Assembly (NCBI GenBank): GCA_000149265.1
Contig: CH003098.1
Coordinates: 311,737 to 375,736, forward strand
DNA: 64,000 nt
Source of the DNA: Ciona savignyi
Taxonomy: Eukaryota; Chordata; Ascidiacea; Phlebobranchia; Cionidae
Reading direction: 5' to 3'
The position numbers and the translations under genes were made by a program. Below the pieces are notes generated by a model. The model did not search any database. It was given only the letters and a program-made list of their open reading frames with translations, and was not told the DNA's origin. Shown here one piece after another: positions 24,601 through 36,893 of the stretch (the first letter of the stretch is position 1; each line of letters begins with the position of its first letter).

Positions 24601-26093
24601 ATGATAACTATTCCTACCTTCTATACTTCCGCGTTTAATCAAGTTCGCAAAGCAATTGTCTGAATGTTTGTCTTCTCCAAACTGGTAAAACTAATAACCG
24701 AGTTAAAGCATGAACTTCAAATAAGATTACACTAAAACAATCCTACTTGAATATTCTTTGTTTCCTCCGAAATTTCAATAAACTTCTTTTTAAGCTCCAT
24801 TGTTGTGAACATCAGTTTTGGTGTAACTATTTGCAACTGACGCCGAATTTCGTCTTTCAAATATGTATAAATTAATTAAACAAAGTAAGAACCAATTATA
24901 AAATTAGAAATAAATTTTTTAATAAGGCGTTATTCCATTAATGTATTTTATGAATACACCGTTATTGCGAAACGTTAAAATGTGTTTAACTGGTTATGGT
25001 ATTGGTCTCTTTCGAAAAAATGCACATATTTGTTTGTCCGTATTTTCTTTTGATATTTTCTGAAACTCCTTAAGATAAAGTGTTATCAAATCGGATTAAA
25101 ACTTTAAAAATGTTAGATAACATAATATAATTATGTAGAAATTCACATTTTGAGTAGTAAATCCAGGGGAATTTTCCGAGATCGCGTAAGAACTAATGGG
25201 ATATTTTACAGGAAGTTGGCTTTCGGAGCAACGCGCTCGACAAAAGCTCTGACTTAGATACGATAGTGGACTATAAGTCCGTCATCCAAAATCTTTATTT
25301 TTTGTTTTAAATAAAAGGAAATTTATCAAATAAATATAAGTTTTTTCCATATACCTTCGTTAACTGAGTTCCGGTAATTCCCCAGAAACACAGCCCTACT
25401 CAAATGAGTAATCGGAAACGCCTTTTGGGCACAAAAGGGGTTGATTCAATGAAATGAATTAAAATTCATGAGATTTAAAAAATATGAATTAGATGTGTTT
25501 AGGTGAATCTAGGATCCTTATTCCTGTTCGACCCAATAAATAAAAAGATACTGATTGTAGTTATGGTCCCCGGTTGCATAAACATATATCGTATAGTCGG
25601 AATCTGTTTTGCAAACAGCGGTGATAAAACATGTGGTTGACACTCTCTAGGTATATCGTTGCTCTACTTAGACACTAGAGTTCTGACCGCGCAGTACTTA
25701 CCAGTAGTGTGAATATGTTTGAAGGGCGCAAAAGTAGCACCGCACAATGCAATAGCCAAAACCAGGATCTGTTGTTGATAAGAGTTTGGGCTTAAAACCC
25801 CAACAACCTCCCCTCTTCGCAAACCATCCCGGTACAGTGCGTTCGCACATTTCAGAATTAGTTCTTTAACGCGGGAATACGTGTATCGTTGTCCGTCGTG
25901 GTCTAAGTCAATCTGTTTTAGAAAATGTTACGAAACTTAACTTTTCTAGCGATCATTTTTATTTGTTACTCCAGCTTACCCACGCAGTTGCATCTCCATA
26001 GGAATCAATTGTCTTGATAACATGCTGGCCGAATGGCAAAGAAGGAACAGCTATGTCTCGGTAAATGCTTTTTACAACCTTGTCTTTGTTCAT
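21653..26093 (-). CDS. Acyl-CoA synthetase, 4-coumarate-CoA ligase/luciferase type
   Basis: Twelve exons on the minus strand: 25980-26093, 25702-25912, 24747-24853, 24618-24681, 24056-24188, 23485-23650, 23188-23365, 23024-23121, 22889-22960, 22499-22657, 21855-22023, 21653-21762. They join in phase to 526 residues, a normal length. The family motifs appear in order: YTYSRVKEL, the P-loop-like [58 protein letters not shown] and the C-terminal [11 protein letters not shown] with the catalytic Lys. The enzyme activates a carboxylic acid with ATP and joins it to CoA; the substrate cannot be read from sequence. The C-terminus ends LRDSS, not a peroxisomal SKL-type signal, and there is no signal peptide, so it is probably cytosolic. 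SINE and satellite-related repeats lie in its introns. Confidence 0.92.
24213..24520 (+). mobile_element. Family A SINE, near-complete copy
   Basis: Begins GTCCGGCCGGTTGGTCTAAC (A box), then AATCGAAAGGTTGCAGGTAC (B box), and ends in three TATCC units. It is one of the two best copies and usable as a reference. It lies in a synthetase intron, opposite strand to the gene. Confidence 0.9.
25070..25260. repeat. Diverged relative of the 335-bp satellite
   Basis: Shares TCGGATTAAAACTTTAA, GTTAGATAACAT and a GGGGAATT-type block with the last satellite copy near 16880-16990. A further shared GTGGTTGACACTCTCT lies at 17271 and 25632. Confidence 0.55.
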
Positions 26094-27853
26094 TTTTAAA
26101 AATATTACTATCAGAACTGGAAAAAACTCCTTTTCCTACAAAAAATTTTCCTTCAAATATATAACCTTCATTTGAACTTATTTTAATATTTATAACCATT
26201 TTAATATATAACTTTTCTGATGAAAATATGCTAGAAATTGTTTAATGCCTCTGATAAAGCCTTTAAATGAGCAGAAAATAGCGATAAATGATATTAATTA
26301 CCATTTTCCTTTTCATCAGACGTATCAACACTTTCTAAATAAAATAAAAAATAAAGGATAAAACATTTTATTTCATCTCTTCTTTTAGTAGAAAAAGCCG
26401 ACTGCTAAAACTCTTAAGCCGGCTGCTAAGAAACTTAAGCCATTGACCTTTAAGGCAATGGTGAAGCAGTAACGATAACAAAGTCTTAAAACCTTGAACC
26501 TATATACGCAGTCTAGCATAAAATCTGCGAGGTAAAAATAACGAAGTAAAACTAAAGGCGCTACTTTAATGTTTGCTTTCGTTTCGATTAAACTAAATAT
26601 CCTCGTAAATATCACGATGTTGTGATTAATGGTTGTGCTAAGGCCACTGTTCTACAAATACTACGTAAAAACTAACCGGATGTTTTGGTCTTTATCACGA
26701 TGTTATGATTAATGTTATAGTAGTGAAGTCTAAAATAGCTTTATAATATCACGTGACTTGCTCAGTTGTTCCAAATATTGCGGTGGTAAGTCTATCTTGT
26801 AGAAAATTTGTCTAACGTATTTTCACTACCACAGATTCATGACGTAGTGTCTTTCGTGTATAGTTCAAGACCATCAGATGCTTATTGATCTGAATCCAAG
26901 CGTAAAGCGTTGTCAAAAATATATTATTCACTGAAAAAAGGGCCCTCAAAGAACCACAATGCAGTTTTAAGCGACCAGTTGTTTTAAACACGTATTAATA
27001 GAGTATAATAATGGATTGTTCCATATATTTTTGCGGTCTACAAGGTAAACTTGTATATTTTAAATCATGTATTTTTTAGGTTTAATTTATGCTCTTTCTA
27101 ATTTTTTTGAAATTCAAAATGAATTGTCCTTTTTAGTTCTTAAAAATAAAAAATATCGGACACGAATTGCCTACAATGACGGTTATCTGCCGTCGTTCGT
27201 ATATTCTGATGCCTTGTGGGGTTTCCCCGAAGTGATTTATCGACCTTTAATTTTTGCAAAAAAAAGGTGAATTACCTTTTTCGGGAAAATATGAATAGTT
27301 TGGATTTCTTCTGGAAGTGTTAGCTAATATGGTTTAAATATAAAATGGAAAATTTTGGTTGAATATAGCGCTACAAAATTTCCCTACAGCAGACCAAAAA
27401 AACATAAAAACGACGGCCGTTTTGCAAAATTCTGTCTCCGATTATACTTAAAAAGTCGATATTTTGGGACTGTTTAAATGCAAATACCAAATCAAAATTA
27501 CATCGCTCGCTTAATGTAGATACATGGCGTTGTATTTGTCTATCTACGATTGCAACTATAGTGTCGAAGTGAAATTTCTACTATACCAATTTACACTTAT
27601 CGTTCGTACAAACCACTTTCGTTTGCTTTTAAAGATGGATCTAACTATTTGGCTATTTATTGGCCTTTAACTTAACATGTATAATCTGTTTTGAGTCGTG
27701 CCTCGGGTTCAATCTACCCAGATGTTGCGTTCCTAGTGTTAAACGTGGTGTCAGCACTTCTTGTTAGCCATTTCTAACAGCAATACCTAATTTCTCTGAC
27801 CAACTAGAAAAGTCTGCATACAATCAGTCAATAGAATATCACCACAGATTATA
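26094..27853. other. Intergenic between synthetase and EGFR-like gene
   Basis: AT-rich with only short frames. A TTTTTTCCAG acceptor-like site lies just upstream of the synthetase start on the minus strand and may be a 5' UTR or trans-splice acceptor. No further EGFR-type exon was found here on the minus strand. Confidence 0.5.
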
Positions 27854-27859
27854 TTTATT
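27854..27859 (-). other. Poly(A) signal of the EGFR-like gene
   Basis: TTTATT on the plus strand (AATAAA in the gene sense), about 106 bases past the stop codon. It supports the gene ending here and not running on into a receptor. Confidence 0.5.
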
Positions 27860-27964
27860 TTTTTTAGCCTGGCTGTGAAGCCAAACGATTCAAAAGAATT
27901 AATCACCACAGAATATATATTTCAAGCTATAGATCAATGATGGTCCGTTATAAGTCCGTTGCCG

Positions 27965-30900
27965 TTACATGCAAGCGTCCATCCCTGGTCCCCAGCAGTA
28001 GCCAGACTCACATTCCACACACAACGATTGAGGATTGCCTGTTTAAACAGAAACTGTGTGAATATAATTAAGGTATTATCAGCAAGATAAGTATACATAA
28101 TGTATCAGGATTAATTAAAAATTTCGTTTGCTTTTGATAATATCTCTAATGGAGAACGACTGGTTTAACTTTAATTTAAAAGCACTGTAATCTGATCAGC
28201 CATACCACACAAAAATAATTCGTTGGCATTTCAGATCGTTATACAGGCAAGATTAGCTTTGTTTTAAATCACTGGCCTGTCAGCTCAGTCAGTTACATTT
28301 AGGGTATAGGTATATGTATCGAAACTATCTACTGACTGTTTTTTTGTGTCCTTGACAAATACACGTATTTGAATAGATAGTAAATTACTGGTTAAACTGA
28401 AAAAATAAAAACGTCTCAATCATTTAAAAGCAAAATGCGTTATCTTCGACAACGTAAAGCCGGCAGAAGATAATCTGGCGATTTCCAATGTGAAAACACG
28501 TTTACTTATTCACGGTTTTGTATTTAATGTTTATATAATATGCGTGTAAGCAGAACATTGTCCATTAACTCTTTCCGTCCCAACTCGCCATATATGGCGA
28601 GTTGGTGTGAAAACATGGTATCCCGCCTGTACATAAATGGATGCAAATCTAAAAAACGATTTCTCCGCAATGCGTAATGGTAGAGACCTCAGCTCTGGCG
28701 CATTCGATCAAGGAAACCCTATATTTTATTCTCTGTAATTTTCGTGGAGAAATATTAAAAATGCGAGGAGTGATAGCCTTTCTTTTTCAAGGCTTCGCCT
28801 CTTATTTCTATCGATTTTACACGAATTTACAAGTGACTAACTCAGCCAATAGGAGTCGCGTTAACTTGCGGAGAGCTCTTTTTGTCAAGCAAGTCTTTCT
28901 TTACATTCTCTGTGAATTTCGTGCCGTTGAGAAAAAAAGGAGAGCGTTGGTGACGTTTTCGCAGCAGGCGTTTATGCTTCGTGTTCACCAAAGCATGAAT
29001 CCAGCTGGGCCTGCTGAGCGCACGATAAAGAAAAAGGCGGAGAGACTAGCTAGTTCGGTGTGCCCTGCTTTGAAGAATATTGGATATAGTATTTGTGTTT
29101 GTTTGCTTTTGTATGCCCTTTTTACACTTCCTTCACTGTTCTTATTTATACTTTTTACTATTTTAGTTCTACAAAACTAAAAACTTCAATGCGTTTTGGT
29201 TCAATTTTTGCATAATATAGTTAGAATAAAGGAAAATTTCAATTAGGAATAGTAAAAAAAATACTGAAGATACAAATACAGTTTAAATTTTCCCTGAGTA
29301 CAAAAACTATTAGACAATCTACATTCCAATTTTCATATCATTTGGGCATACCAATAATTAGTGAGTATTTCGTTTGTCAGTGCACCTCAAAATTTTCAAA
29401 GTCGAGCAGAATTTTCTTTACATAAAAAGTGGTGTTCACTAAAGTTTACATAATATATTCTTTATTGGAGGTAGATTCTAGGTATGCGGTTTGTTTAAAA
29501 GAGGGATAAATTATCTTTCCAACCATACTAAATATTAAATCATAGCATAAATTTGAGAAAAACTGTGCTAATTTGAAAATGACCAAAAATTGTAAAAAAC
29601 ACTGCGGGACAGCATGTTTAAATTAATGCATTTGGCCGGGAGTGAAAGAGTTAAATAGTGCAAAAAATATAATACAGTGCTCAACACATGAAACATTAAT
29701 AAATGAGCAGACACCGACCGGTTAGTCTGGTGGTTTAGTGCGACGCCTTTCAACCGAAAGGTTAAAGATTCGAAACTTTGGTCGCTAGCTAGCCGGTTGT
29801 GTTCTTGGGCAGGGCATTTAACGGACATTGCCTAAACCCAGCAGATGTGTGGGTTCTACCAAATTGAAAGAACGTGTAAAACATACACAACACACAATTG
29901 CTCAGGTATAACCAGACGGTGGGCGCGAGGTGTGATGACGATGACCCGTATGTTAACCCACTTGGTTTTTCTATTCTCGGGGATAGACATGAATATACTA
30001 ACTATCCTATCCTATCCTAGAAACTTTATATCGTAAAATGAATCTAAATGCAGCATTTTTCCGCAACTGCATAAAGTAGGCCGAAATATTTGCTTTTAAC
30101 TTACAGCTTTCGTACGACTTGTTGTTTCTGAAGAGCACGCCCTTTACAAATCCGCTTCGTGGAACTGGGTCCTTCATAACTAAGCCCCAGTTCACGGTTT
30201 TATCGTAGCATAAGTTCTGCATGTTTCCAATGTACACATTGCCCTTTTCAATGCTTGCCAATTGTTTAAAACCAAGCGATTGGATCTAAACAATTGAAAA
30301 GGTTGTATCTAAAAACAGTCTTAAAGATCCATCTTGGTGGATACATTTATATCCATATATCCTATGTTTTATATACAATGATGTGGATAACTATGAAGAA
30401 ACTGAAAGCCAGTTTAACAAACTAATCCCGCAGTACTTTAATCTTTAACACAATGTACATTTTAACAATACTTTTGATTAACTCACAAGACTTTTCTTGA
30501 TTTACCTATATTCAAATTTGATATCTTCTGAATAAAATAAAAAAACAATCAAAATCTCTAAAATGTTCAACTTGATTAAAACATTTTTGTTTTGTTTTTA
30601 CATTTGTCGTAAAATCGAATTACGTGTATAACATGAACATAAAGAATTGATTATAATGGAATACTAAATATACCATTCCATACACAATAGCTAATGTTAT
30701 ATGAATATTTCCTTTCTGTTTGCTCGTGGTTTATGTGGATTTTCGGGTAATCGGTTGAAATGGGTATTGGATGTTTGTTGGTATTGCAATATTTTTTTTC
30801 ATTTATACCGGTCCTAGGCCTATCATAGGTTAAAGCTTTGCCTGGTAAAAATAGCGTAACTTCGAATGGTTGGCCATGATTATTCTTATAAAGAATCCTT

Positions 30901-32790
30901 TCATATACAGATGGACCTATACTGTAACGATGCATAAAGAGTCCAAAAATTAGCACGGAAAATACCTCACCACTGACCTCAGTCAAGTAATGGTAATTTC
31001 CTTCACCATAATAACCCTGCATAACAACAGCAGCAACATCTCGGAAGAGTGTTTGGCCCATGATCGTCGTTAAACTTTTAAAAGCGGAGAAATCGGTGAG
31101 ATTTTGTGCCCATGCGTTGATGTATAGATATCCTGAAGATAAAAAACACTTTTTTTTTTATTGGGGTTTAGGATAGGATAATCATGTTTATCCGGACCAA
31201 CCGGTCGATTTGATTTGGCCGTTTTTTTTTCTATACATTGAAAGCGGTATATGAATCGGTCTCGTTAACCATTCGGCCAAACGACCTCAAATAATCTAAA
31301 CGTTTGTAAAGCCTTCGAAAGAAGTGCTTTCCACTGCCACCGTCTTATTATTTATGATACCGAAAAAAACTAGCAATATCTACTGGAAGTTACGTGATTA
31401 TTGATTACAATGAATTAAGCAGCATAAGAAATCTGGCTTTATGGCCGTTTGCATGACAGTGTTTTATCAAACGCAGAAAAAATTATTCACAAATTGCAAA
31501 GAACAAGAATAAAGACTATTTATTTAGAAATACAGCTCACCAGTTATCACCCTGATCGAAGCCAAAGCCTCAAGTTGCGTATCGTTCATTGGTGGAGTGT
31601 GGGTGTACGGATCTCTGGGGTAGAGAACATGATTTCAACTAATATAGGGTTTATATATAATTTATGTTCGTCTGCTTTTCCATGCTTTACTCATGCTGAC
31701 GTTATGCCACGAGATTTCAAATCTATTGCAATGTATTTATTAGCCACTGATTAGGTTCAACGGATTGCGACTGACCGTGTTATAACAGCCATCTGCGTTT
31801 TCCCATTAAATATGAGTATCTTATTGTCAAAGTAACCCAATATAAGTCAGCTATAGCCAACTCTTGAATTCTTAAATATTCATCATTTATTATTTATGTA
31901 CAAATAAATATCAAATTTATTATATGTATTTAAATATATGATTTTACAATGGATAGTCGTTTACCCCCTGAAGGTAAAGGTGGAGAAAATCAAATTTCCT
32001 TCGAGTATCTCGCAGCCGGAGAAATAGCCGATGTTCGTCGCGTTGACCGAGTCTACCTTGTGGAGGGGGCCGCTCGCGTGGCCTAAACCGTAGCAGCGAC
32101 GTCCTTGGGTGATTGATTGATCAGCATTTTGTTTGTAAAATTTTAAAAAGTCAAACTGCTAAGCAGCAGCACTAATGTACATTTGTTACAACACAAAATT
32201 AAATAAAAAAATCACTTTAGCTATACATAACACACCCTATAAATTTTTCTTATTGCAATTTACACAAATGCCGAAGGAGTTAGATGCACCATTTAACGCA
32301 GCTTGAGCTTTATAAACAAGTATTATATGCAGTAAGAAGTCGTCAAATATCCTTTATAACAGGCTTGTGTAATTATTATTACTTTCCTGCTAAAAAATAG
32401 CCCCGATAATTTAGATTCCAGTTGCTCACAATGTTTCCAAACGATGTTAAAAAACAGTATTGACTTATAATTTATTTAGTTTTAGGAAATATTCTTAACA
32501 AAGAACAAAAACCAACATACAAAAATGTAATTCAGTACTTTTATAATACTGAAATGTTTTTATTGTTTTGGGGGCTATATAGCGAAATTACTCGATAATA
32601 GGGATTTTATGAATAATTTAAACGTGCCATAGATGTATTAATATAATAAACTTTTTAGTGTGCTGTAAACTTTATTTTAGGTCCAAAATGTTGTGAAATA
32701 ATTTTAAATATTTACGGAAAACCGAGACTTACCATTTGTTGACGCTGCAAGGGCAAAGATCAACGAAACAATCACAATTTGAAGTTGCAT
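27965..32790 (-). CDS. Secreted single L-domain protein, EGF receptor domain III-like
   Basis: Six exons on the minus strand: 32733-32790, 31965-32082, 31541-31614, 30978-31132, 30105-30285, 27965-28038. They join in phase to 219 residues. Exon 1 gives a signal peptide (LQIVIVSLIFALAAS). The rest follows the second L domain (domain III, the main ligand-binding part) of EGFR/ErbB receptors: SVNATNIGYFSGCEILEGNL, DPYTHTPP, VITGYLYINAW, LTDFSAF, IQSLGFKQLASIEKGN, NLCYDKTVNW. It ends with the first Cys cluster of domain IV (LCVECESGYCWGP) and a stop. There is no transmembrane segment, kinase, domain I or domain II. N-glycosylation sequons NAT, NLT and NKS are visible. It is probably a soluble receptor fragment that could bind ligand or receptor; that function is inference. 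A splice donor-like GCAT|GTAACG overlaps the stop, so a longer isoform is possible, but no downstream exon was found. Confidence 0.86.
28569..29650. mobile_element. piggyBac-like element flanked by TTAA, 1.08 kb
   Basis: TTAA at 28565-28568 and 29651-29654 bound an insert whose ends are inverted: CTCTTTCCGTCCC on the left and GGGAGTGAAAGAG on the right. A palindrome CTCGCCATATATGGCGAG follows the left end. A plus-strand 167-codon frame (28677-29180) is not a transposase; it holds two similar segments (TLYFILCNFR and FLYILCEFR). It lies in the last intron of the EGFR-like gene. Confidence 0.82.
29714..30019 (+). mobile_element. Family A SINE, full-length
   Basis: Head GTTAGTCTGGTGGTTTAGTG, B box GTTAAAGATTCGAAACTTTGG (close to a tRNA GGTTCGAAACC), the standard body, and a tail of CTATCCTATCCTATCC. 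Last intron of the EGFR-like gene, opposite strand. Confidence 0.88.
31163..31200 (-). mobile_element. Family A SINE tail fragment
   Basis: Reversed tail TAGGATAGGATAATCATG with GTTTATCC only; the rest is missing. Confidence 0.5.
31240..31287 (-). mobile_element. Family B SINE head
   Basis: Reverse complement of GAGGTCGTTTGGCCGAATGG then TTAACGAGACCGATTCATATACC. It lies next to the family A fragment. Confidence 0.7.
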
Positions 32791-32845
32791 TTTCAACGAG
32801 CACTCGATTAGATGAATAAATTTATTATCAACTAGATAAATGCAA

Positions 32846-32862
32846 ATGTTTTTATAAAAACG
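32846..32862 (-). promoter_or_regulatory. Candidate TATA box of the EGFR-like gene
   Basis: GTTTTTATAAAAAC lies about 60-70 bases upstream of the start codon, leaving room for a short 5' UTR. Judged by position and sequence only. Confidence 0.35.
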
Positions 32863-34215
32863 TATATTGAGTAAATATCTTAAGTATATTTCTTTATTAT
32901 ATATTTTGTCGATCTTTATGTTAAATTTTTTTATATAACCGGATCTATGCACATGCTGACATATTGAGGTACAGTTGTTTGCTGCTTTATAGTGAGGGAA
33001 AACTTGCACGTTTGCATGTAGTTACCAAACAGCTGTCTGCAAGCTTGTGGTGGATCCCACACATACGAGGCAAATTTCTAAACCAACTTTCGCAAGACAT
33101 GTTCTGCTGCATTTGCGAACTTATATGCTGCATAACAGTTAATTTGTCAAGCATCGAATACAATATCTATGCATCGTTGTCAGCCGAGTTTTATAAGCAT
33201 CATCCCTTAAGGCGTGAAAGCCGCAAATCTGCGCATTGGCATCAAACTAGCAATGAGAAAATCTCTTGTACTTAAACAGTTTCAAGGCGTGTTATACATT
33301 ATCAGATTATACTCATTTGACATATGTCCACAAGAGGTTATACGTCGATGGAAGACAATCCAAACGATTGTTAGTTGGGAGAAATAGTGAGGGTATACCT
33401 GATTATTTATTTGACTGTTTACAGTTGAAAGTGGTTTTATAACAAGTATGCAATTCCTTTAACTGTAATTCATTGCATTTACGTAATTCGAGTGTATAAT
33501 TATTCAAAAAGAAATGTGTTTTCCAATGGGAGAATGAAACCTCAAGTTTTAATTTATTTAGATTACTCAATTTAAATAATCCGGCATTGTCGTCGACACG
33601 TGAGGAGAATGCTTAATTACGATTCCTGTCCCGAAGGCATAATTCCTACCGTTTTAAATTTGCCGTTTTGAATTTTTGTCTTATGTTTTCCTTCGTCAGC
33701 AAGTGATAGCTTCAAAATAATACGTTTGATTCGATTTTGTTTAAGTATAAAATGACTCCAGAAAGTTATTATTAAAACAATTTAATTATGATTGTCGTCT
33801 AAAATGACCACAAACAAAGGCTTCACTTTAAAACGCCTAATAAATTATATATGTTATACCAAAACCAAAAAATAAACTTAAAAAAACAATCTAGTAAAAG
33901 GTATATAAGTAGTTCTTGAAGTTGCTCTGACCTGTCAACGGTTAAAGAAAAATCACATCAAAAACCCAAACAATTGAATTGCCATATATTTAAAAATATT
34001 TAAAAACATTGTGTTATTTGAATTGTGGAATTTTGTGTTGGGAAATGGCAAAAACGCGAACAATCAATATATATAACTCCGGCAATTATGAGATTGGACT
34101 TCATGGTATTTAACTTTCAGCCACCAAAGTACTAAAAGAGGTACCGTCAACTAGGTGCCTTGGGCCTTAAGACTACCTTGTAACCAAAGACTGGATATAA
34201 GACGTCAGCGCTGTA
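32863..34215. other. Intergenic, no gene seen
   Basis: AT-rich. The 103-codon plus frame at 32964-33275 has no recognisable family or splice context. Confidence 0.5.
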
Positions 34216-34326
34216 TGGTCGTGTGGCCGAATGGTTAGCGCGACGAATACATATACCGGCTTCTATACAAAAACAGTCCTTGTACCCAGCGCATCTTGGA
34301 TTCAAAACTTAAGAGCCAAAAAAATT
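34216..34326 (+). mobile_element. Family B SINE, complete copy
   Basis: Head GGTCGTGTGGCCGAATGG (A box of a tRNA-Ser/Leu type), CGAATACATATACCGG, then the B-box-like region TTGGATTCAAAACTTAAGAG. Confidence 0.75.
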
Positions 34327-34599
34327 AATGTGCTTGGTAAAAAAGCAAAAAAGAGCCATTGTTCTTTCTTAACCGATATATTAGGAAGTTGTGTAACAAT
34401 TCACTTTCATGTCTTAAAGAAGTAGTAGGAATCTAAATACCCTATTAAAAATAGTAACATAGAGGGACTTATAACCACTTGTTTAACCACCGGCATTTGT
34501 AAAACACATTTTATATGCTACATGTTTATGCAAGCAGGGTCCCTAACCACATTTTGTATATCATTGGATTTTAAGAGCGCTTAAAAGCGTATAACCCCG

Positions 34600-36083
34600 T
34601 CTAAACTTGTTCGCTCAAAAGCGTAACAACAGTCCATAAAATATATTGGCCCCAAATACTGGCATCAATTACCAATAAAAATTCGTGAAATTCAACCACA
34701 TTATAAATTTATTAAAGCTGTTAAACAACACCTCTTGAATGATCCTCATCCCCTTCCATGAATTTACCCATTTCTTACCTAAATACTACCCTAATATTTA
34801 ACTATATTGCCAGTCATTTTTACTATAATATTTATTTACCTATTATTACATTACCTTTTCCTTATTATTACTCTCTTTCATTTATTCCCTTATACTCCCA
34901 CTGCACACTCCTCTAAAAAAGCTCTGTGTTTTGCTTTATTAATTGTTTTTCTTATATTTGTTTTTATTATTAAGATTGAATTGCTTTAACACAATTTAAC
35001 TATTTCACCATCACTGTATTAGCCCACTGTATAACTCACAGCATGCTGTCTTATTTTTATCATTTCACCATTTAAGTCACAGGAGTTTTTACTGTTAATG
35101 GCATGCCGAAGGCAATTTGTATTTGTAGTGCTGTTTGTGTTTTCTTTTTAGTTTTTTGCCGGTCCTAATAGTATGCCCCTATTTATTGCTAGACGGCATG
35201 CCACATCTTTTTAGTACTTCACCAGCACTATTATATTTACTCTTATTATTCACTGTCTTTCCTATCTTAAAACTTCTGTTAGCAGTCTTTAAGACCCATA
35301 CTGCCCAGAAATTCTTGTTTCAGTTGTCAAGTAATTCTATCGGCGGAAACGATTGCTCTACCACCTTCCCCGGCTCATTCACCTGCTCTTCGCCGGCGGC
35401 TGCGATCCCATTTCCTGCGATGATGCCCCAATAAAGTTGAGATTTGGCAGTGAAACCCAATTACTGTGGAGACTTCACATTAAACTGTTTCGGACATACT
35501 ATTCATTAATTACACACAAAAAACGGAAGCTTGCTGCTGTTTATCTGTTTATCTTATTTCATTTCTTTAATGTAGTGTTATTTCAAATATTTATGTATAC
35601 TGTATACATTTCACTATCATAATTAGTTTATTCATATTTTCTAGTGCAGTAATGTTCTGCACTTAAAGTGCTTTCTTTAATAAATTTAGTGCAATACCTG
35701 TTTTTGCACCAATTATAATTTAATGTTTTATAAAGTGTGTTTTGAAACGGTTTTTAACCACTGGTGGAATTTCATTTTAGGGGGTTTTTCTTTTTCCACT
35801 TAATCCCAAAGCCGGCTCCCCCCTCAGTACTGGGTCGCGCTTGCACACTTTACACAAGTATTAAATAACATCAAATTTAATTAGTTTATTTTGATTTAAA
35901 TTGTTTTTGTTGAAATTTATTTTTTTTAATGTAAGGTTTAACGGCCACGTCATTTTCCCCATAACTTGCAATGTGTCTAGTCACTGGCGTGTTTTAACTA
36001 CTGTCCTGTCTTCTTAATTTGTAACAAATGTTGTATTCTTCTTTATTGTAACGAAGGAGCAAAAAAATAAACTAAACTAAACC
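34600..36083 (+). mobile_element. Probable LINE 3' end
   Basis: A pyrimidine-rich stretch that ends in AAAAAAATAAACTAAACTAAAC, a short-repeat 3' tail typical of non-LTR retrotransposons. The region before it contains GC-richer islands (35345-35430, 35805-35860) unlike the flanks. No reverse transcriptase motif remains, so the call rests on the tail and composition. Confidence 0.35.
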
Positions 36084-36315
36084 CCGCTTTAACCAGTAAC
36101 CAGCCTTATTTAACTTTCCATATAATCAGGAATGCACTGTAATGTGGAATTGCATCTTTTTCTTGCATCTTTTTAGTTTTCAGTTCACTTATATATTATG
36201 GATGTTTAGTGATGCATGGGGAGTGAATCTTTTCAATGATATTATATATTTCTACACATTATACATTTATTGAAATGGTAAGTATTATAGTCAATAAGTA
36301 TATTTTTCAGACAGA

Positions 36316-36480
36316 TAAGTCTGGTGGTTTAGTGGGTCGCCTTTTAGCCGAAGGGATGCAGATACGAAACTGTGGTGTCCTTGGGAAAATCACTTTACAG
36401 ACATTGCCTGAATTCAGCAGATTATTGGGTTCTGCTTAATTTAAGAAACATATGGTTTACCCATTCACGGGGTTAAACAT
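36316..36480 (+). mobile_element. Family A SINE, internally deleted copy
   Basis: TGGTGGTTTAGTGGGTCGCC head, GATGCAGATACGAAACTG B box, then CCTTGGGAAAATCACTTTAC and GGGTTCTGCTTAA. The central block is missing; it ends near ACGGGGTTAAACAT. Confidence 0.75.
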
Positions 36481-36486
36481 GGGGTT

Positions 36487-36597
36487 CCATGACAACTGAA
36501 GCTCTTACAACTGAACCCCTTACAACTGAACCCCTTTACAACTGCTGAACCCATTTACAACTGAACCCCTTTTAACTGAACCCCTTACAACTGAAAA
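36487..36597. repeat. Minisatellite, about 16-bp unit
   Basis: About seven imperfect copies of TTACAACTGAACCCC, with spacing of 15-19 bases. It starts right at the end of the preceding SINE. Confidence 0.85.
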
Positions 36598-36893
36598 GTT
36601 TAATAAAAATTGAGATGTAGTTCAAAGTTACCGCCCACAAAAGGAAGGGACTATCCGAGTTTCCACAAAATCGACGTTCATTTAAATATGGGAATGCCTC
36701 AATCGTGATTTACCCCAAATTCCACAATGCGCTTCGTACAGATAACAACCAAAGAACGACAAACACTTGTCAGTGGTTAAACAGTCTTGGTATCCATCAT
36801 GGGTTCGAAACTTTTCTCGGTTTAGAAAAAAATCATGTAAAACCTTTATTAAAAATCTAAAGAGTGTTAACTACATGTGAACCATACTATTTG

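Noticed and set aside
28677..29180. 167-codon frame as a host gene
   Set aside because: It lies wholly inside a TTAA-flanked element with inverted ends and has no splice or promoter context.
36487..36597. CRISPR-like array
   Set aside because: Units are contiguous 15-19-base repeats without spacers; it is a minisatellite.
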